A stretch of DNA of 45,549 nucleotides from Nitrospira sp. ST-bin5 (GCA_002083555.1 MSXN01000010.1:1-45549), one strand, 5' to 3'. Shown: positions 8,251 through 17,706, numbered from the stretch's first letter. A program made the numbers and translations. Notes: generated by a model not told the origin, from the sequence alone.

Positions 8251-9562
8251 TCTCTTGCGCGAGTCCTTTTTCAGGATCGATCCACAGCCAGAGCAGTCCA
8301 CCGATGACGGCGACCAGGGCGGCGGTGCCGAGCGACAAAGGCCAGCCCCACTGTTCGGCAATCCAGGGCGTGACGGTAGGAGAAATAGCCCCTCCGATAT
8401 TGGCCCCCATGTTCATCAAGCCCGACAGACTGCCGGCATGTGTCTTGGATAAGTCGCTGGTGGAAGACCAGTAGGCGCCGACGCTGAAGTAGAGCCAGCC
8501 CGCGCCCAGCGACAGGCTGGCGATGGCGAGATAGGGAGAATCGATCCATGCCCCGAGTCCGATCGCGCAGCCGGCGAGAAGCATTCCCGCCATGCCCGCC
8601 TGCCGGCGACCGGCCGTGAGTCCGTGGCGAGTGGCCAATCGATCCGTGACCCAGCCTCCGATCGGACAAAAGACCAGAATCGCAAGGAAGGGGGCGGACG
8701 CGAAGAATCCGCCGCGCAGGATATCGAAGCCGCGCACGTTGACGAGATAGAGATAGAACCAGGACATGTACACATAGGCGACATAGCCGAGGCAGCTGTA
8801 ACTCAGCACGAGCCACCAGACCGTCGGTGTTCGCCGCAACGCTGCCCAGGGAATTGATGGGGAGAGAGCCTGCCCGATTGTCGTAGCGGTGTTGCTCTTT
8901 CGATCGGCGGTCCGATCAGCAACCCAGGGATGGTCGAGCGGATGATTGCGTGCGATGAACCACCAGATGAGGGCGAGAGCCAGGCCGAGGACGGCCGACA
9001 GGTAGAAGGCGGTCTGCCAGCCGAAATTCACCATGATCCAGGCGGTGACGGGCGGGGTGATCGCGGCGCCGACGCCGATGCCCCCGATCGCGATCCCGAT
9101 GCCGAGTCCGCGTTCCCCTGCCGGAAGCCAGTCGGTGACGACCCGATTGAAATTCGGCAGAGCCACCGCTTCGCCGACGCCCAATAAAAAGCGCGCAAGT
9201 GCCAGCGCTCCCATGATGCCCAGCCATCCGGCCAGCGGAGAGGCCGGAGCCATGGCGGTCCAGGCTGTGAAGATAGACCACCAGAGCAGCGCCAGAGTCA
9301 GAATGATCCGCGCACCCCAGCGGTCGCCGAGCCAGCCGCCGGGAATCTGGAACAGGGCATAGCCGATGACGAAGGAGGAAAAGACAAACCCCATCTGCTG
9401 ATCGGTCAGGCCCAGCGCCGGCATCATGTGCCGGGCCGTCACGGAAATGTTGACGCGGTCGATATAGGTAACGACGCTGATGGCAAAGAGCAGCCCGAGA
9501 ATCACCCAGCGGATGCGCGTGAGAGGCGGGGAGTCATGATCAGAGGAATCGTGTGGGTGCAA
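8243..9562 (-). CDS. MFS transporter, anion:cation symporter-like
   Basis: Inner-membrane major facilitator of 439 aa with about 12 hydrophobic segments. The N-terminal half shows VVTYIDRVNISV, the loop 2-3 signature GYALFQIPGGWLGDRWGAR and FLLGVGEAVALPNFNRVVTDW, the pattern of the ACS subfamily (sugar-acid and organic-anion uptake, for example GudP/ExuT-like). The central loop (about 220-240) is hydrophilic. The substrate cannot be read from sequence. The start is a TTG at 9562; no ATG occurs before the first helix, and a GTG a few codons downstream would clip it, so the exact start is uncertain. Confidence 0.87.
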   Translation of the reverse strand: MHPHDSSDHDSPPLTRIRWVILGLLFAISVVTYIDRVNISVTARHMMPALGLTDQQMGFVFSSFVIGYALFQIPGGWLGDRWGARIILTLALLWWSIFTAWTAMAPASPLAGWLGIMGALALARFLLGVGEAVALPNFNRVVTDWLPAGERGLGIGIAIGGIGVGAAITPPVTAWIMVNFGWQTAFYLSAVLGLALALIWWFIARNHPLDHPWVADRTADRKSNTATTIGQALSPSIPWAALRRTPTVWWLVLSYSCLGYVAYVYMSWFYLYLVNVRGFDILRGGFFASAPFLAILVFCPIGGWVTDRLATRHGLTAGRRQAGMAGMLLAGCAIGLGAWIDSPYLAIASLSLGAGWLYFSVGAYWSSTSDLSKTHAGSLSGLMNMGANIGGAISPTVTPWIAEQWGWPLSLGTAALVAVIGGLLWLWIDPEKGLAQEKC

Positions 9563-9760
9563 CGGTCATGTCGATCCAGTGGAGAGCGGCATTATAGCGA
9601 GTCGGGGGTATGGGCTCTAGCTAAAATTCCATGTAGCTCGGTTTTGGTGTGATGTAATTTGGGAGAAAATCCCTTGTCTCCCGCAGGGTTGGTGGATTTA
9701 ACTAGAGGCTTCCGGTAAGATCCGAATGGCAATTGTACGTATGGGTGCTGAGGGGGGAGT

Positions 9761-12700
9761 GTGTCGCGTCTTCGGCTGTTTCTGGTCATTGTGCTGACCC
9801 TCGCGGTGGGCGTCGGTACCTTCCTGCTCTTTTCCAATACCCTCATCGGCGAAGATTATCTGAAAGAGTTCGTCCTGCAGCAGCTTGAGGAGAGCCTCGG
9901 GCGCAAGATTGAGGTGCATCGCGCCAAGTTTGTCATCTTCCCGCGCATCCGCGTTGAACTCACCCAGGTCGCGATTCATGATCCCAATTCCGATGAAGTC
10001 GTATTCTCGGCGAAGCGGATTGATCTCGTGCTGCGTCTGCTTCCCTTGCTGCGGAAGCAGGTGGTGGGGAAGCGCCTCCTGGTTGAAGATCCGGTCCTCA
10101 CGATTCACCGGAATGAAGCCGGCCACTGGAATATTCTGGATAACGCCAATCAGGCGGCAACGGATCAGCGCACGCTGGACATGATGACGCGCGTCTTCAT
10201 GATCCGTCAGGCCACGGTGGTGAACGGGAGCATCACGGTTGTTGACGAGGCAAGGCCCGGCGGGACCAGAACGCTGAAGCTGGATCGGGTCGAAGGTGGG
10301 ATGATGATCCGCCCGGAACGCGCGATGGCCGACGTGCATCTGTCGGTGGCGCAGACCGGCCAGGATGGTCTGTCAGCCGTGTCTCTTGTGGGGCAAATCA
10401 AGCGGGTCGAGCGGTCTGATGCGTTGACGGCTGAAGAGCCTGCGGCGCCGGCATCGGCAGAGCCGCCGCCGGTGTCGACGCCCACCTCGGTGTTTCAGTT
10501 CGAGGGGCAGGTGGATGCCGCGAATGTGGTGCTGCGAGACGTGGCGGATTTCTTCGGCCCTCGTCCGGTCCCTGAACAATTGGACGGGATGGTCGATTTG
10601 CAAGGTCAGGTGCGGATCATGCCTGGGCTTACCGGATACGATGCGGTGTTGTCGAGCATGACGGCGCGCCTGAATCAGCTGACCTTGACCGGCAAGGCCA
10701 ATCTCGCCGGATTACTCACCGCACAGCCGACCTTTGCCGTGACGTTTAATTCGTCGCTGGTCACGCTCAAGGAATTGCTCAACACCATTCCGGCTCAATG
10801 GATCCATCCCCAACTCCCGGCGGTGTTGGCAGAGCGGCAAATCGACGGAAAAGTGCAGGTGGTGAATGCCTCGCTCACCGGATCGGCGACCTCGGGGCCG
10901 CAATTGTCGGTGACGGGGGAATTCCGTATTCAAGAGGGACAGGCCTTACTGGGAGAGGATCACGTGCCTACCAAAGACCTGGCCGGCGTCATCGTCGTAG
11001 AGACTGGTCGGGTGCGGGCCGCGAATTTCACCGGTAGATATGGCGCCATTCAGATCACTGAGGGGAAGGCGACGGTGTCTTTTCTCGAAGCCGGACCGTG
11101 GCTGGAATTGGAGATCACCGGCAGCATGGCGGCCACCGATTTGGTGCAGCTGCTTGCCAAGACGGTCAAGGCCGAGGGGTTCGTGCATCTGCTGGCCGGT
11201 CTTCGCGATGTCGAAGGAACGGCGCTGCCGACGTTTCGGTTGGTGGGGCCGCTGAACGAACCTGGGGGCATCACCTTTGCCGGCGGAGAGATCGCGGCCC
11301 GGTACATCAGTCTCACGCATCCGTCTTTGCCGGAACGTCTCACGGCGCTTCAGGGGAAGTTTGTGTTGGCCGATGGCGGAACGCGATTTGAGCAGGTGAC
11401 GGGGCATCTGGGCGATACGATTCTTCAGGTCCAGGGCGGTCTGTCAGGCGGGCCTGCGAGCGTGTTTCAAGAGTTCGTCGTTCGGGCGAACGGCGATGCC
11501 GGCCATATCATGCGATTTGTTCCCGCTAAGGTGATTCCGGTCGGGATGTTTGAAGGGCTGCTCAGTGCGGCCGTGCAGCTGAGCGGTGCCACGACGGCGC
11601 CGCATGTGCGCGGCAACGTGGTGTTGACGGAATCCAAGGTGGTGGTGCCGAACGCGATCGAGAAGCCGATCGGCGCTCCGGCAATCCTTGAGTTTGAGGG
11701 CAACCTGACGCGGGCGAGCATCGCGACGGTCACACGCGTTGAGCTGGTCTTGCCCTCCGTGCGGATCCCCGTGAAGGGTGCGATTCAGATCGGAGACAAG
11801 TTTTCCATTGATGCGACGCTGGCCACGGGAGAATTGTCCTTGTCCGGTCTGCCTGAGTGGATTGCGAAGGGCGGGTTCGAAGCCGGCAATGTCGAGGTCT
11901 CGCTCGATGTGAAGGGGAAAGACACGGATTGGAAAACCTGGAAGACGACGGGATGGATGGCGGTGACGAACGGCCTGGTGCTGGTCAAGGGTGCCGGGCA
12001 TATCGACGATTTGTATGCCCGAGTGAAATTGGTGCGGAATGGAGCGGAGGTCAAGCGGCTGTCCTTCAAGGTGCAGGACAGTGATCTGGCCTTGGAGGCA
12101 ACGGTGCGGAACTGGCCTTCCAAACCCGTGATCACCGGGAAGATCGAGTCGAATCAGCTGGACCTTGACCTCGTGATTCCGAAAGGCGAGCGCTCGCCGA
12201 TGCGGGAGTTGTTGGAGACATTGGCCTCCTCCAGCCAGGTCACGATGACGGCCTCGGCGGCCCGTGCGCACTATCGGCATCTCAAGTTCGGCGGGCTGAC
12301 GGCGCGGATCACGATTCAAGATGGGGTGCTGGATATCGATCGAATCGGCGGAGACTCGACCAATGGCCAAGTGGCCGGCCGGGTAGTCGTGCAACTCCCT
12401 GCTAAAGCACCGGCCGAGACAGAGGTGTCCCTGCGGGCTACCGGAGTCGCGGTGGAGGATCTCTTGCGGCTGACTCATGCGGACATCCAGGGCGTCTCGG
12501 GCCAGGTGCGGCTGAACGGGACCATCCGCGGACATGGGCGTAATCCCCATGGGGTCTATCCCTCGCTGAATGGGAAAACCGAGGTGCTGTTGGAGAACGG
12601 GCGAATCCTGAAAGCCAAAGAGCGCGCGATTTGGAAGATCCTGAGTATCCTGAATCTTCCTGCCGTGCTGCAGGGGAAAGTGGATCTGGAAAAAGAGGGG

Positions 12701-13153
12701 CTGCCCTATAACCGCATCTCCGCCACGGTGGCCATACAAAATGGGTCGTTCCAGACAGAGAATCTGGTCGTCGACAGTCCGATCCTCAAGATTACGGCGG
12801 CGGGCAACTATGATCTGCCCACGGATCAGTTGGACATGGTCGTCGCGGTCAGTCCCTTCGGGTCCTATGCCACGTTTCTCAAGACCATTCCCTTGTTCGG
12901 CCGTATCTTCGCAGGTGACCGCAAAGGGATGGCCACGGCCATTTTTTCGATGAAGGGCGCCGTCGAAGATCCCGAGGTGACGTATCTGCCGATGAAATCG
13001 TTCACGGCCGGATTATCAGGATTGGCGCAACTGGCCGTCGATGTTTTGAAAAACACACTGACTCTCCCGATGGATCTCATGACGCCCAACGAGGACAAGC
13101 CTGCCACGCCTGAACTGGAGTTCGTGCCTGAAACCGTGCCGGCGACGCCTTGA
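9761..13153 (+). CDS. Large AsmA-family envelope protein
   Basis: Protein of 1130 aa anchored by one N-terminal helix (LRLFLVIVLTLAVGVGTFLLFSN, residues 4-26), with the rest predicted periplasmic. The first 100 residues match the AsmA N-terminus (GRKIEVHRAKFVIFPRIRVELTQVAI). The C-terminal 200 residues match the AsmA-like C domain (LPTDQLDMVVAVSPFG, then GPLFGRI-like PLFGRIFAGDRKGMATAIFSMKG). AsmA/YhdP/TamB relatives are long beta-groove bridges implicated in lipid movement between inner and outer membrane. The GTG start at 9761 follows AGGGGGGAGT closely. It appears to be transcribed alone, with 85 bases to the next gene. Confidence 0.88.
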   Translation: MSRLRLFLVIVLTLAVGVGTFLLFSNTLIGEDYLKEFVLQQLEESLGRKIEVHRAKFVIFPRIRVELTQVAIHDPNSDEVVFSAKRIDLVLRLLPLLRKQVVGKRLLVEDPVLTIHRNEAGHWNILDNANQAATDQRTLDMMTRVFMIRQATVVNGSITVVDEARPGGTRTLKLDRVEGGMMIRPERAMADVHLSVAQTGQDGLSAVSLVGQIKRVERSDALTAEEPAAPASAEPPPVSTPTSVFQFEGQVDAANVVLRDVADFFGPRPVPEQLDGMVDLQGQVRIMPGLTGYDAVLSSMTARLNQLTLTGKANLAGLLTAQPTFAVTFNSSLVTLKELLNTIPAQWIHPQLPAVLAERQIDGKVQVVNASLTGSATSGPQLSVTGEFRIQEGQALLGEDHVPTKDLAGVIVVETGRVRAANFTGRYGAIQITEGKATVSFLEAGPWLELEITGSMAATDLVQLLAKTVKAEGFVHLLAGLRDVEGTALPTFRLVGPLNEPGGITFAGGEIAARYISLTHPSLPERLTALQGKFVLADGGTRFEQVTGHLGDTILQVQGGLSGGPASVFQEFVVRANGDAGHIMRFVPAKVIPVGMFEGLLSAAVQLSGATTAPHVRGNVVLTESKVVVPNAIEKPIGAPAILEFEGNLTRASIATVTRVELVLPSVRIPVKGAIQIGDKFSIDATLATGELSLSGLPEWIAKGGFEAGNVEVSLDVKGKDTDWKTWKTTGWMAVTNGLVLVKGAGHIDDLYARVKLVRNGAEVKRLSFKVQDSDLALEATVRNWPSKPVITGKIESNQLDLDLVIPKGERSPMRELLETLASSSQVTMTASAARAHYRHLKFGGLTARITIQDGVLDIDRIGGDSTNGQVAGRVVVQLPAKAPAETEVSLRATGVAVEDLLRLTHADIQGVSGQVRLNGTIRGHGRNPHGVYPSLNGKTEVLLENGRILKAKERAIWKILSILNLPAVLQGKVDLEKEGLPYNRISATVAIQNGSFQTENLVVDSPILKITAAGNYDLPTDQLDMVVAVSPFGSYATFLKTIPLFGRIFAGDRKGMATAIFSMKGAVEDPEVTYLPMKSFTAGLSGLAQLAVDVLKNTLTLPMDLMTPNEDKPATPELEFVPETVPATP

Positions 13154-13238
13154 CCGTCATCGGACCCCATGTTAGCATCAGCCCATTCATGCGCCGAACC
13201 ACCTTTAGCCGGTCCAATTTCCTTCGTCTTACCTATCC

Positions 13239-14387
13239 ATGAAACGAACTACTGCCGCACAACCTGACGTTGCGACGCTCTTTATTGCCGCCAGCGAACT
13301 CGATTCGAATCTCTATTATGCGACGAAGTTTGTCGCGCCGGACCCCTTCATCTATATGGAGGTCAAGGGCGAGCGGTTGCTGGTCATGAGCGATCTCGAA
13401 ATGGATCGAGCTAAATCGCAGGCAACGGTGGATCGGGTCTTGTCGTATTCCGAGCTGGAAAAGAAGGCCAAGTCGAACGGGACCAAGGAACCGAGCACGG
13501 TCGATATCGTCCATGTCGTTCTTCGCGAAGCGAAAGTCCGGCAATTGCTCGTCCCGGCCAATTTCCCCTTTATCCATGCCACGCGGCTTCAAGAGCTGGG
13601 CTACAGCATGAAGCCAAAACGCGATCCTTTCTATGAGCGGCGTGTGGTGAAAACTGCCGAGGAGGTCCGGTCTATTGAAGCGGCGCAGCGCGCGACGGAA
13701 GAAGCGGTGGCGGCGGCCCATGCGACGCTCAAGCAGGCGACCATCCGCGGCGGGGAGCTCTGGCTGGACGGGGAAGTGCTGACCTCGGAACGCATCAAGA
13801 AGCTCATCAACGTCAAGTTAATGGAGCGCGATTGTGTGGCGCAGCATACGATCGTGGCCGGCGGCGAACAGGCCTGCGATCCCCACCATGAAGGCACGGG
13901 CCCGTTGCCCGCGAACCGTAGCATTATTTTCGATGTGTTTCCTCGATCCGCCAATAGCCGGTATTTTGCCGACATGTCCCGCACAGTGATCCGTGGTACT
14001 GCTAGTCCTGAACTCAAGCGGCTCTATCAGACCGTAAAGGATGCGCAGGAGGAAGCCATCACGAAGGTCAAGGACGGCGCTGACGGTATGAAGATCCATC
14101 AAGGGATCTGCGACCGATTTGAAAAGGCCGGGTACAAGACGGGGCTGGTCGACGGCCGCATGCAGGGCTATTTCCACGGGACCGGTCATGGCGTGGGGTT
14201 GGATATTCATGAAGCGCCCCGCATCAGCCGCACCGGTTCGCTGTTGCAGGAAGGTCACGTCGTGACGGTTGAACCGGGTCTCTACTATCCCGGGTTGGGC
14301 GCCGTGCGGATCGAAGATATGGTGCTGGTCACGAGTGACGGTTGCCGCAATTTGACCGACTTTCCGAAGATCTTCGAGCTCGATTAA
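13239..14387 (+). CDS. M24-family Xaa-Pro peptidase
   Basis: Metallopeptidase of 382 aa with the pita-bread fold, cleaving N-terminal residues next to proline or hydrolysing Xaa-Pro dipeptides in the cytosol. The creatinase-like N-terminal domain spans residues 1-140. All five metal ligands of the family can be placed: D232 (IIFDVFP), D245 (YFADMSR), H317 (FHGTGHGVG), E345 (VTVEPGLYY) and E359 (VRIEDMVLV). It is therefore predicted active. ATG at 13239; the ribosome binding site is weak. Aminopeptidase P, prolidase or a related amidinohydrolase cannot be separated by sequence alone. Confidence 0.92.
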   Translation: MKRTTAAQPDVATLFIAASELDSNLYYATKFVAPDPFIYMEVKGERLLVMSDLEMDRAKSQATVDRVLSYSELEKKAKSNGTKEPSTVDIVHVVLREAKVRQLLVPANFPFIHATRLQELGYSMKPKRDPFYERRVVKTAEEVRSIEAAQRATEEAVAAAHATLKQATIRGGELWLDGEVLTSERIKKLINVKLMERDCVAQHTIVAGGEQACDPHHEGTGPLPANRSIIFDVFPRSANSRYFADMSRTVIRGTASPELKRLYQTVKDAQEEAITKVKDGADGMKIHQGICDRFEKAGYKTGLVDGRMQGYFHGTGHGVGLDIHEAPRISRTGSLLQEGHVVTVEPGLYYPGLGAVRIEDMVLVTSDGCRNLTDFPKIFELD

Positions 14388-14403
14388 AATGAGCGATCAG
14401 CTC

Positions 14404-14456
14404 TCAGCGATCGGCTTTCAGTTTTCGCTGATGGCTGACTGCTGAAGGCTGAAAGC
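14404..14456. repeat. GCTGA/CTGAA-rich overlapping inverted repeats
   Basis: Between the peptidase and sdhB, TCAGCGA (14404-14410) pairs with TCGCTGA (14425-14431), and GCTTTCAG (14414-14421) pairs with CTGAAAGC (14449-14456). The two hairpins are mutually exclusive. The GCTGA/CTGAA wording resembles an intergenic repeat of the kind scattered between genes, and a related one lies at 8210-8250. It may also terminate the peptidase transcript. Confidence 0.55.
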
Positions 14457-14463
14457 TTATTCC

Positions 14464-15429
14464 ATGCGTCTTACCCTTACCCTTCAACGATTCAATCCCG
14501 AACAGGATGCAACGCCGCATGATGAAGAGGTGCGCCTCGACGTGCGGCGCGGTTCGACAGTCCTCGACCTGCTGATCCGGATCAAGAATGAGGTGGATGG
14601 CAGTTTGGCCTTGCGGTATTCCTGCCGGTCGGCGATTTGCGGATCTTGCGCCATGAATATTAATGGCGGCGAGAAGCTCGCCTGTCGCACGTCGGTCCGC
14701 AAAGAACTGGAACGACATGGCCGGCTGCGCATTGCCCCGCTTCACCATCTTCCGGTCATTAAGGATCTGGTCGTCGATATGCGGCCTTTCTGGGGGAAGA
14801 TCCGCGACATCACGCCCTGGCTCTCCACGTCGATGGCCGTGCCAACTGTCGGAGCGGTGGCTCACGATCCCGGTTCAACCGGGTCCGGATATCACAATGT
14901 CGATGCCTGCATCATGTGCGGTGCCTGTGTGGCCGCCTGTACGGTACATGAGGTATCGCCGGGGTTTGCCGGGCCGGCGGCGCTGGCCAAGGTGGATCGA
15001 TTTCTGTCGGATTCGCGTGAGCCGGAGAAGATGAAACGGGCACGGCTCGCCGTGCTGCAAGAGATGAACGGGATGTGGGATTGCACGCGATGTAACTATT
15101 GCGTGGAAGTCTGTCCGAAAGATGTCAAGCCGATGGAGGCGATAATTCGCCTTCGACGGGCGTCGCTGGATCGGGGACTGGCCTCGACGGGCGGTGCGCG
15201 CCACATCACCGGATTCGTCTCGATCATCGATCAGCAGGGGCGGCTGAACGAAGCGATCATGCCGCTCAAAGTTGTCGGCTTCGATCTGTCTCGCTTTCTC
15301 AGGATTCTACCTCTTGGCGTCAGAATGTTGTTCAAAGGGAAGGTGCCCAATCCGTTCGCCCATCGCCTTCCGGGCATGGCGCAAGTGCGGGCGATCTTTC
15401 AGCGTGCCCGCCGTCCGACGACCTTGTAG
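14464..15429 (+). CDS. sdhB: Succinate dehydrogenase/fumarate reductase iron-sulfur subunit
   Basis: Electron-transfer subunit of 321 aa. The [2Fe-2S] ferredoxin domain has C54, C59, C62 and C74 (YSCRSAICGSC...LAC). The C-terminal dicluster region has C149, C152, C155, C159 and C207, C210, C213, C217 (CIMCGACVAAC and CTRCNYCVEVCPK). It is about 70 residues longer than ordinary SdhB because of a C-terminal extension after residue 245. No sdhA, sdhC or sdhD lies nearby. An HdrB/SdhE-like CCG protein at 27142-28038 could be the membrane-side partner, as in type E succinate dehydrogenases; that link is inference. Archease follows after 9 bases. Confidence 0.92.
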   Translation: MRLTLTLQRFNPEQDATPHDEEVRLDVRRGSTVLDLLIRIKNEVDGSLALRYSCRSAICGSCAMNINGGEKLACRTSVRKELERHGRLRIAPLHHLPVIKDLVVDMRPFWGKIRDITPWLSTSMAVPTVGAVAHDPGSTGSGYHNVDACIMCGACVAACTVHEVSPGFAGPAALAKVDRFLSDSREPEKMKRARLAVLQEMNGMWDCTRCNYCVEVCPKDVKPMEAIIRLRRASLDRGLASTGGARHITGFVSIIDQQGRLNEAIMPLKVVGFDLSRFLRILPLGVRMLFKGKVPNPFAHRLPGMAQVRAIFQRARRPTTL

Positions 15430-15438
15430 CGCGTATCT

Positions 15439-15873
15439 ATGCCGGCTTCCTTTCACTTTCTCGACGACGTGGCCCTGGCGGATCTGGCCTTCGATGCCGA
15501 AGGCGATTCCGTTCAGGAGATGTTTGAAGCGGCGTCGAACGCGGTGATGGAGGCGATGGCCGATCCCAAGACGGTCGGCGCGACCTGGGAGCGCCGTGTG
15601 GAACATACGGGGCCCGATCTCGCCGAGCTGCTGTTTGATTGGCTGTCCGATTTCGTTTATTGGAAAGATGCGGCGGGCGTCGTATTCAGCCGTGCCGTGA
15701 TCTCGGTGGCCCAAGCGGGCGTGGAGTGGACTCTTGCGGGGACGTTGATCGGCGAGCCCGTGAATCAGACTACGCAAGCGTTGCGCAACGATGTGAAGGG
15801 TGTGACCAAGCACTTGTACCGGCTGTATCAGGATCATGGACGCTGGCGTGTGAGGGTCGTTCTCGACGTATGA
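15439..15873 (+). CDS. Archease, RtcB ligase activator
   Basis: Small acidic protein of 144 aa. Typical archease segments are visible: a start in HFLDDVALADLAFDAEG, an FEAASNAVMEAM helix, LLFDWLSDFVYWKDAAG, and VKGVTKHLYRLYQ near the C-terminus. Archease enables multiple turnover and guanylylation of the RNA ligase RtcB. Its stop overlaps the rtcB start as ATGA, which supports co-translation with its known partner. No strong ribosome binding site precedes the ATG, so it may depend on translation of sdhB 9 bases upstream. Confidence 0.93.
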   Translation: MPASFHFLDDVALADLAFDAEGDSVQEMFEAASNAVMEAMADPKTVGATWERRVEHTGPDLAELLFDWLSDFVYWKDAAGVVFSRAVISVAQAGVEWTLAGTLIGEPVNQTTQALRNDVKGVTKHLYRLYQDHGRWRVRVVLDV

Positions 15874-17321
15874 AACTCAATACTGCCATGAAGGTGGTGC
15901 GCATATCCGACGAGGTATGGGAGATCCCTGTTACGGAGAAGCCCGGCATGCTAGTGCCGGCCCGCATTTATGGGACCGAGTCCATTCTCCGGGCCATGGA
16001 TACCGGCGTGTTTGAACAGGTGACGAACGTGGCCTGCCTTCCCGGCATCCGCCGTTATGCGCTGTGCATGCCGGACGGCCATTGGGGCTATGGGTTTCCG
16101 ATCGGCGGCGTGGCCGCGTTCGATGTGCGCTCGGGCATCATTTCTCCCGGCGGGGTGGGCTACGACGTCAACTGCGGGATGCGGCTGATTCGGACGGACC
16201 TCACGCTGGCAGAAGTGCAGCCCAAACTCGATCTGCTGATGACCGAATTGTTTCGCCGGGTCCCGGCCGGTGTCGGGGCGAGCGGATTTGTGTCGATGGA
16301 TCGGTCGTCCTTCGATCGGGTCATGACCAAAGGCGCTCGATGGTGCATCGAGCAAGGGTATGGTTGGTATCGCGATCTGGAGCGGATCGAGCAAGGCGGA
16401 TGTCTGCCAGGAGCCGACCCGTCCAAAGTCACCGACCATGCGGTGGGACGGGGGATGAACCAGTTGGGGACGCTGGGTTCCGGCAATCACTACCTTGAAG
16501 TGCAAGTGGTCTCGAACGACCGCATTTTCGATCCGGAGACGGCAGCCGCGTTCGGCATCACCGGACAGGATCAGATTGTCATCATGGTGCATTGCGGGTC
16601 GCGCGGATTCGGCCATCAAGTGGCCAGCGACTATCTCAAAGTCTTTGAGAAGGCGATGCGGCGGTACGGCATTACGGTAAAGGATCAGCAGCTGGCCTGC
16701 GCGCCGTTTCTCTCGGTGGAAGGCCAGGACTATTTCGCGGCGATGAACTGCGCCGCCAATACGGCGTTTGCCAATAGGCAAGTGATTACACATCAGATCC
16801 GCGAGGCCTTTGCCGCAGTCTTCGGCCGGTCGGGAGAAGAGTTGGGCATGGAGCTGGTCTATGACGTGGCCCACAACATCGCCAAGGTCGAGCGGTACCT
16901 CGAAGGCGAGTTGGTCGTGCACCGCAAAGGGGCGACACGCGCGTTCGGTCCGGGCAGCCAGGACTTACCGGCCTGCTATCGATCGGTCGGCCAGCCGGTG
17001 ATTTGCGGCGGCTCGATGGAAACGGGATCCTATCTGCTGGTGGGGACGACGCGGGCTTCGGAAGAGACGTTCGGTTCGACCATGCACGGATCGGGACGCA
17101 CGATGTCGCGCACGCAAGCCAAGAGGGCGATCCGCGGCGAGCAGCTCCAGCAGGAGATGAAACAGCGGGGCATTCTCGTGAAGGCGGTCTCGATGTCCGG
17201 GCTCGCAGAAGAGGCCGGATTCGCCTACAAGAACATCTCTGAAGTGGTGGAGTCGGTCGAGCGTGCAGGAATCACAAAAAAGGTAGCGGAACTTCGACCC
17301 ATTGGCAATATTAAGGGGTAG
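15870..17321 (+). CDS. rtcB: RNA-splicing ligase RtcB
   Basis: GTP- and Mn-dependent ligase of 483 aa joining RNA 2',3'-cyclic phosphate (or 3'-phosphate) ends to 5'-OH ends. By comparison with the archaeal enzyme the active site is complete: C102 (YDVNCGMR), H207 (GSGNHYLE), H241 (HCGSRGFGHQ), H335 (YDVAHNIAK) and the guanylylated H406 (STMHGSGRTMSR). It is the long archaeal/eukaryal-like form rather than the about 410-aa E. coli form, matching the adjacent archease. The start at 15870 overlaps the archease stop; an upstream in-frame extension exists but would lie inside archease. The likely role is RNA repair or tRNA ligation after damage. Confidence 0.95.
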   Translation: MKLNTAMKVVRISDEVWEIPVTEKPGMLVPARIYGTESILRAMDTGVFEQVTNVACLPGIRRYALCMPDGHWGYGFPIGGVAAFDVRSGIISPGGVGYDVNCGMRLIRTDLTLAEVQPKLDLLMTELFRRVPAGVGASGFVSMDRSSFDRVMTKGARWCIEQGYGWYRDLERIEQGGCLPGADPSKVTDHAVGRGMNQLGTLGSGNHYLEVQVVSNDRIFDPETAAAFGITGQDQIVIMVHCGSRGFGHQVASDYLKVFEKAMRRYGITVKDQQLACAPFLSVEGQDYFAAMNCAANTAFANRQVITHQIREAFAAVFGRSGEELGMELVYDVAHNIAKVERYLEGELVVHRKGATRAFGPGSQDLPACYRSVGQPVICGGSMETGSYLLVGTTRASEETFGSTMHGSGRTMSRTQAKRAIRGEQLQQEMKQRGILVKAVSMSGLAEEAGFAYKNISEVVESVERAGITKKVAELRPIGNIKG

Positions 17322-17355
17322 GCACCGTCAGGCTCTCAGGCGATGAGGTCTCCCC

Positions 17356-17706
17356 GTGGAACATCGGCAACATCCTCGATTCCCCGTCCAGTTTCGCAGT
17401 TCCTTCAGCTCCGCCAATATTGTGTCCGGTGCGGGCAACCTGACCGATCTTTCGATCCGGGGCTGTTGTGTCTCCAGTCCAACCGCGGTGAAGCCCGGCA
17501 CCACGTTGCAGCTGCGTGTCGACGTATCGGACGACGAGCCGCCGATTCAGGTTACGCAAGCGGTGGTCCGATGGTGCCGTGACCGCAGCTTCGGGTTGGA
17601 GTTTGCCAGTTTGACGCCGGATGAATGGGCGCGACTTCAGCATGTGGTCAAAGAACTCGAACTGGAGCCCTATCAGCGTGCCGCTTCATCGGATGAGGCC
17701 GTGTGA
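17356..17706 (+). CDS. PilZ domain protein, probable c-di-GMP receptor
   Basis: Single-domain PilZ protein of 116 aa. The two c-di-GMP-binding elements are both seen: an RxxxR-type start (EHRQHPRF, arginines 4 and 8) and DLSIRGCCVSS matching D/NxSxxG, followed by the beta strands (LQLRVDV, VVRWCRDRSFGLEFASL) typical of the barrel. The start is GTG at 17356. It is 35 bases downstream of rtcB and 84 bases upstream of a two-pass membrane protein, all on the plus strand. Its effector target is unknown. Confidence 0.88.
   Translation: MEHRQHPRFPVQFRSSFSSANIVSGAGNLTDLSIRGCCVSSPTAVKPGTTLQLRVDVSDDEPPIQVTQAVVRWCRDRSFGLEFASLTPDEWARLQHVVKELELEPYQRAASSDEAV

Noticed and set aside
9592..9846. 84-codon minus-strand frame between MFS and AsmA genes
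   Set aside because: Overlaps the strong AsmA start and its ribosome binding site and has no domain.
11444..12739. 431-codon minus-strand frame
   Set aside because: Antisense of the AsmA-like gene; rich in H, R and Q as is usual for shadow frames in GC-rich DNA.
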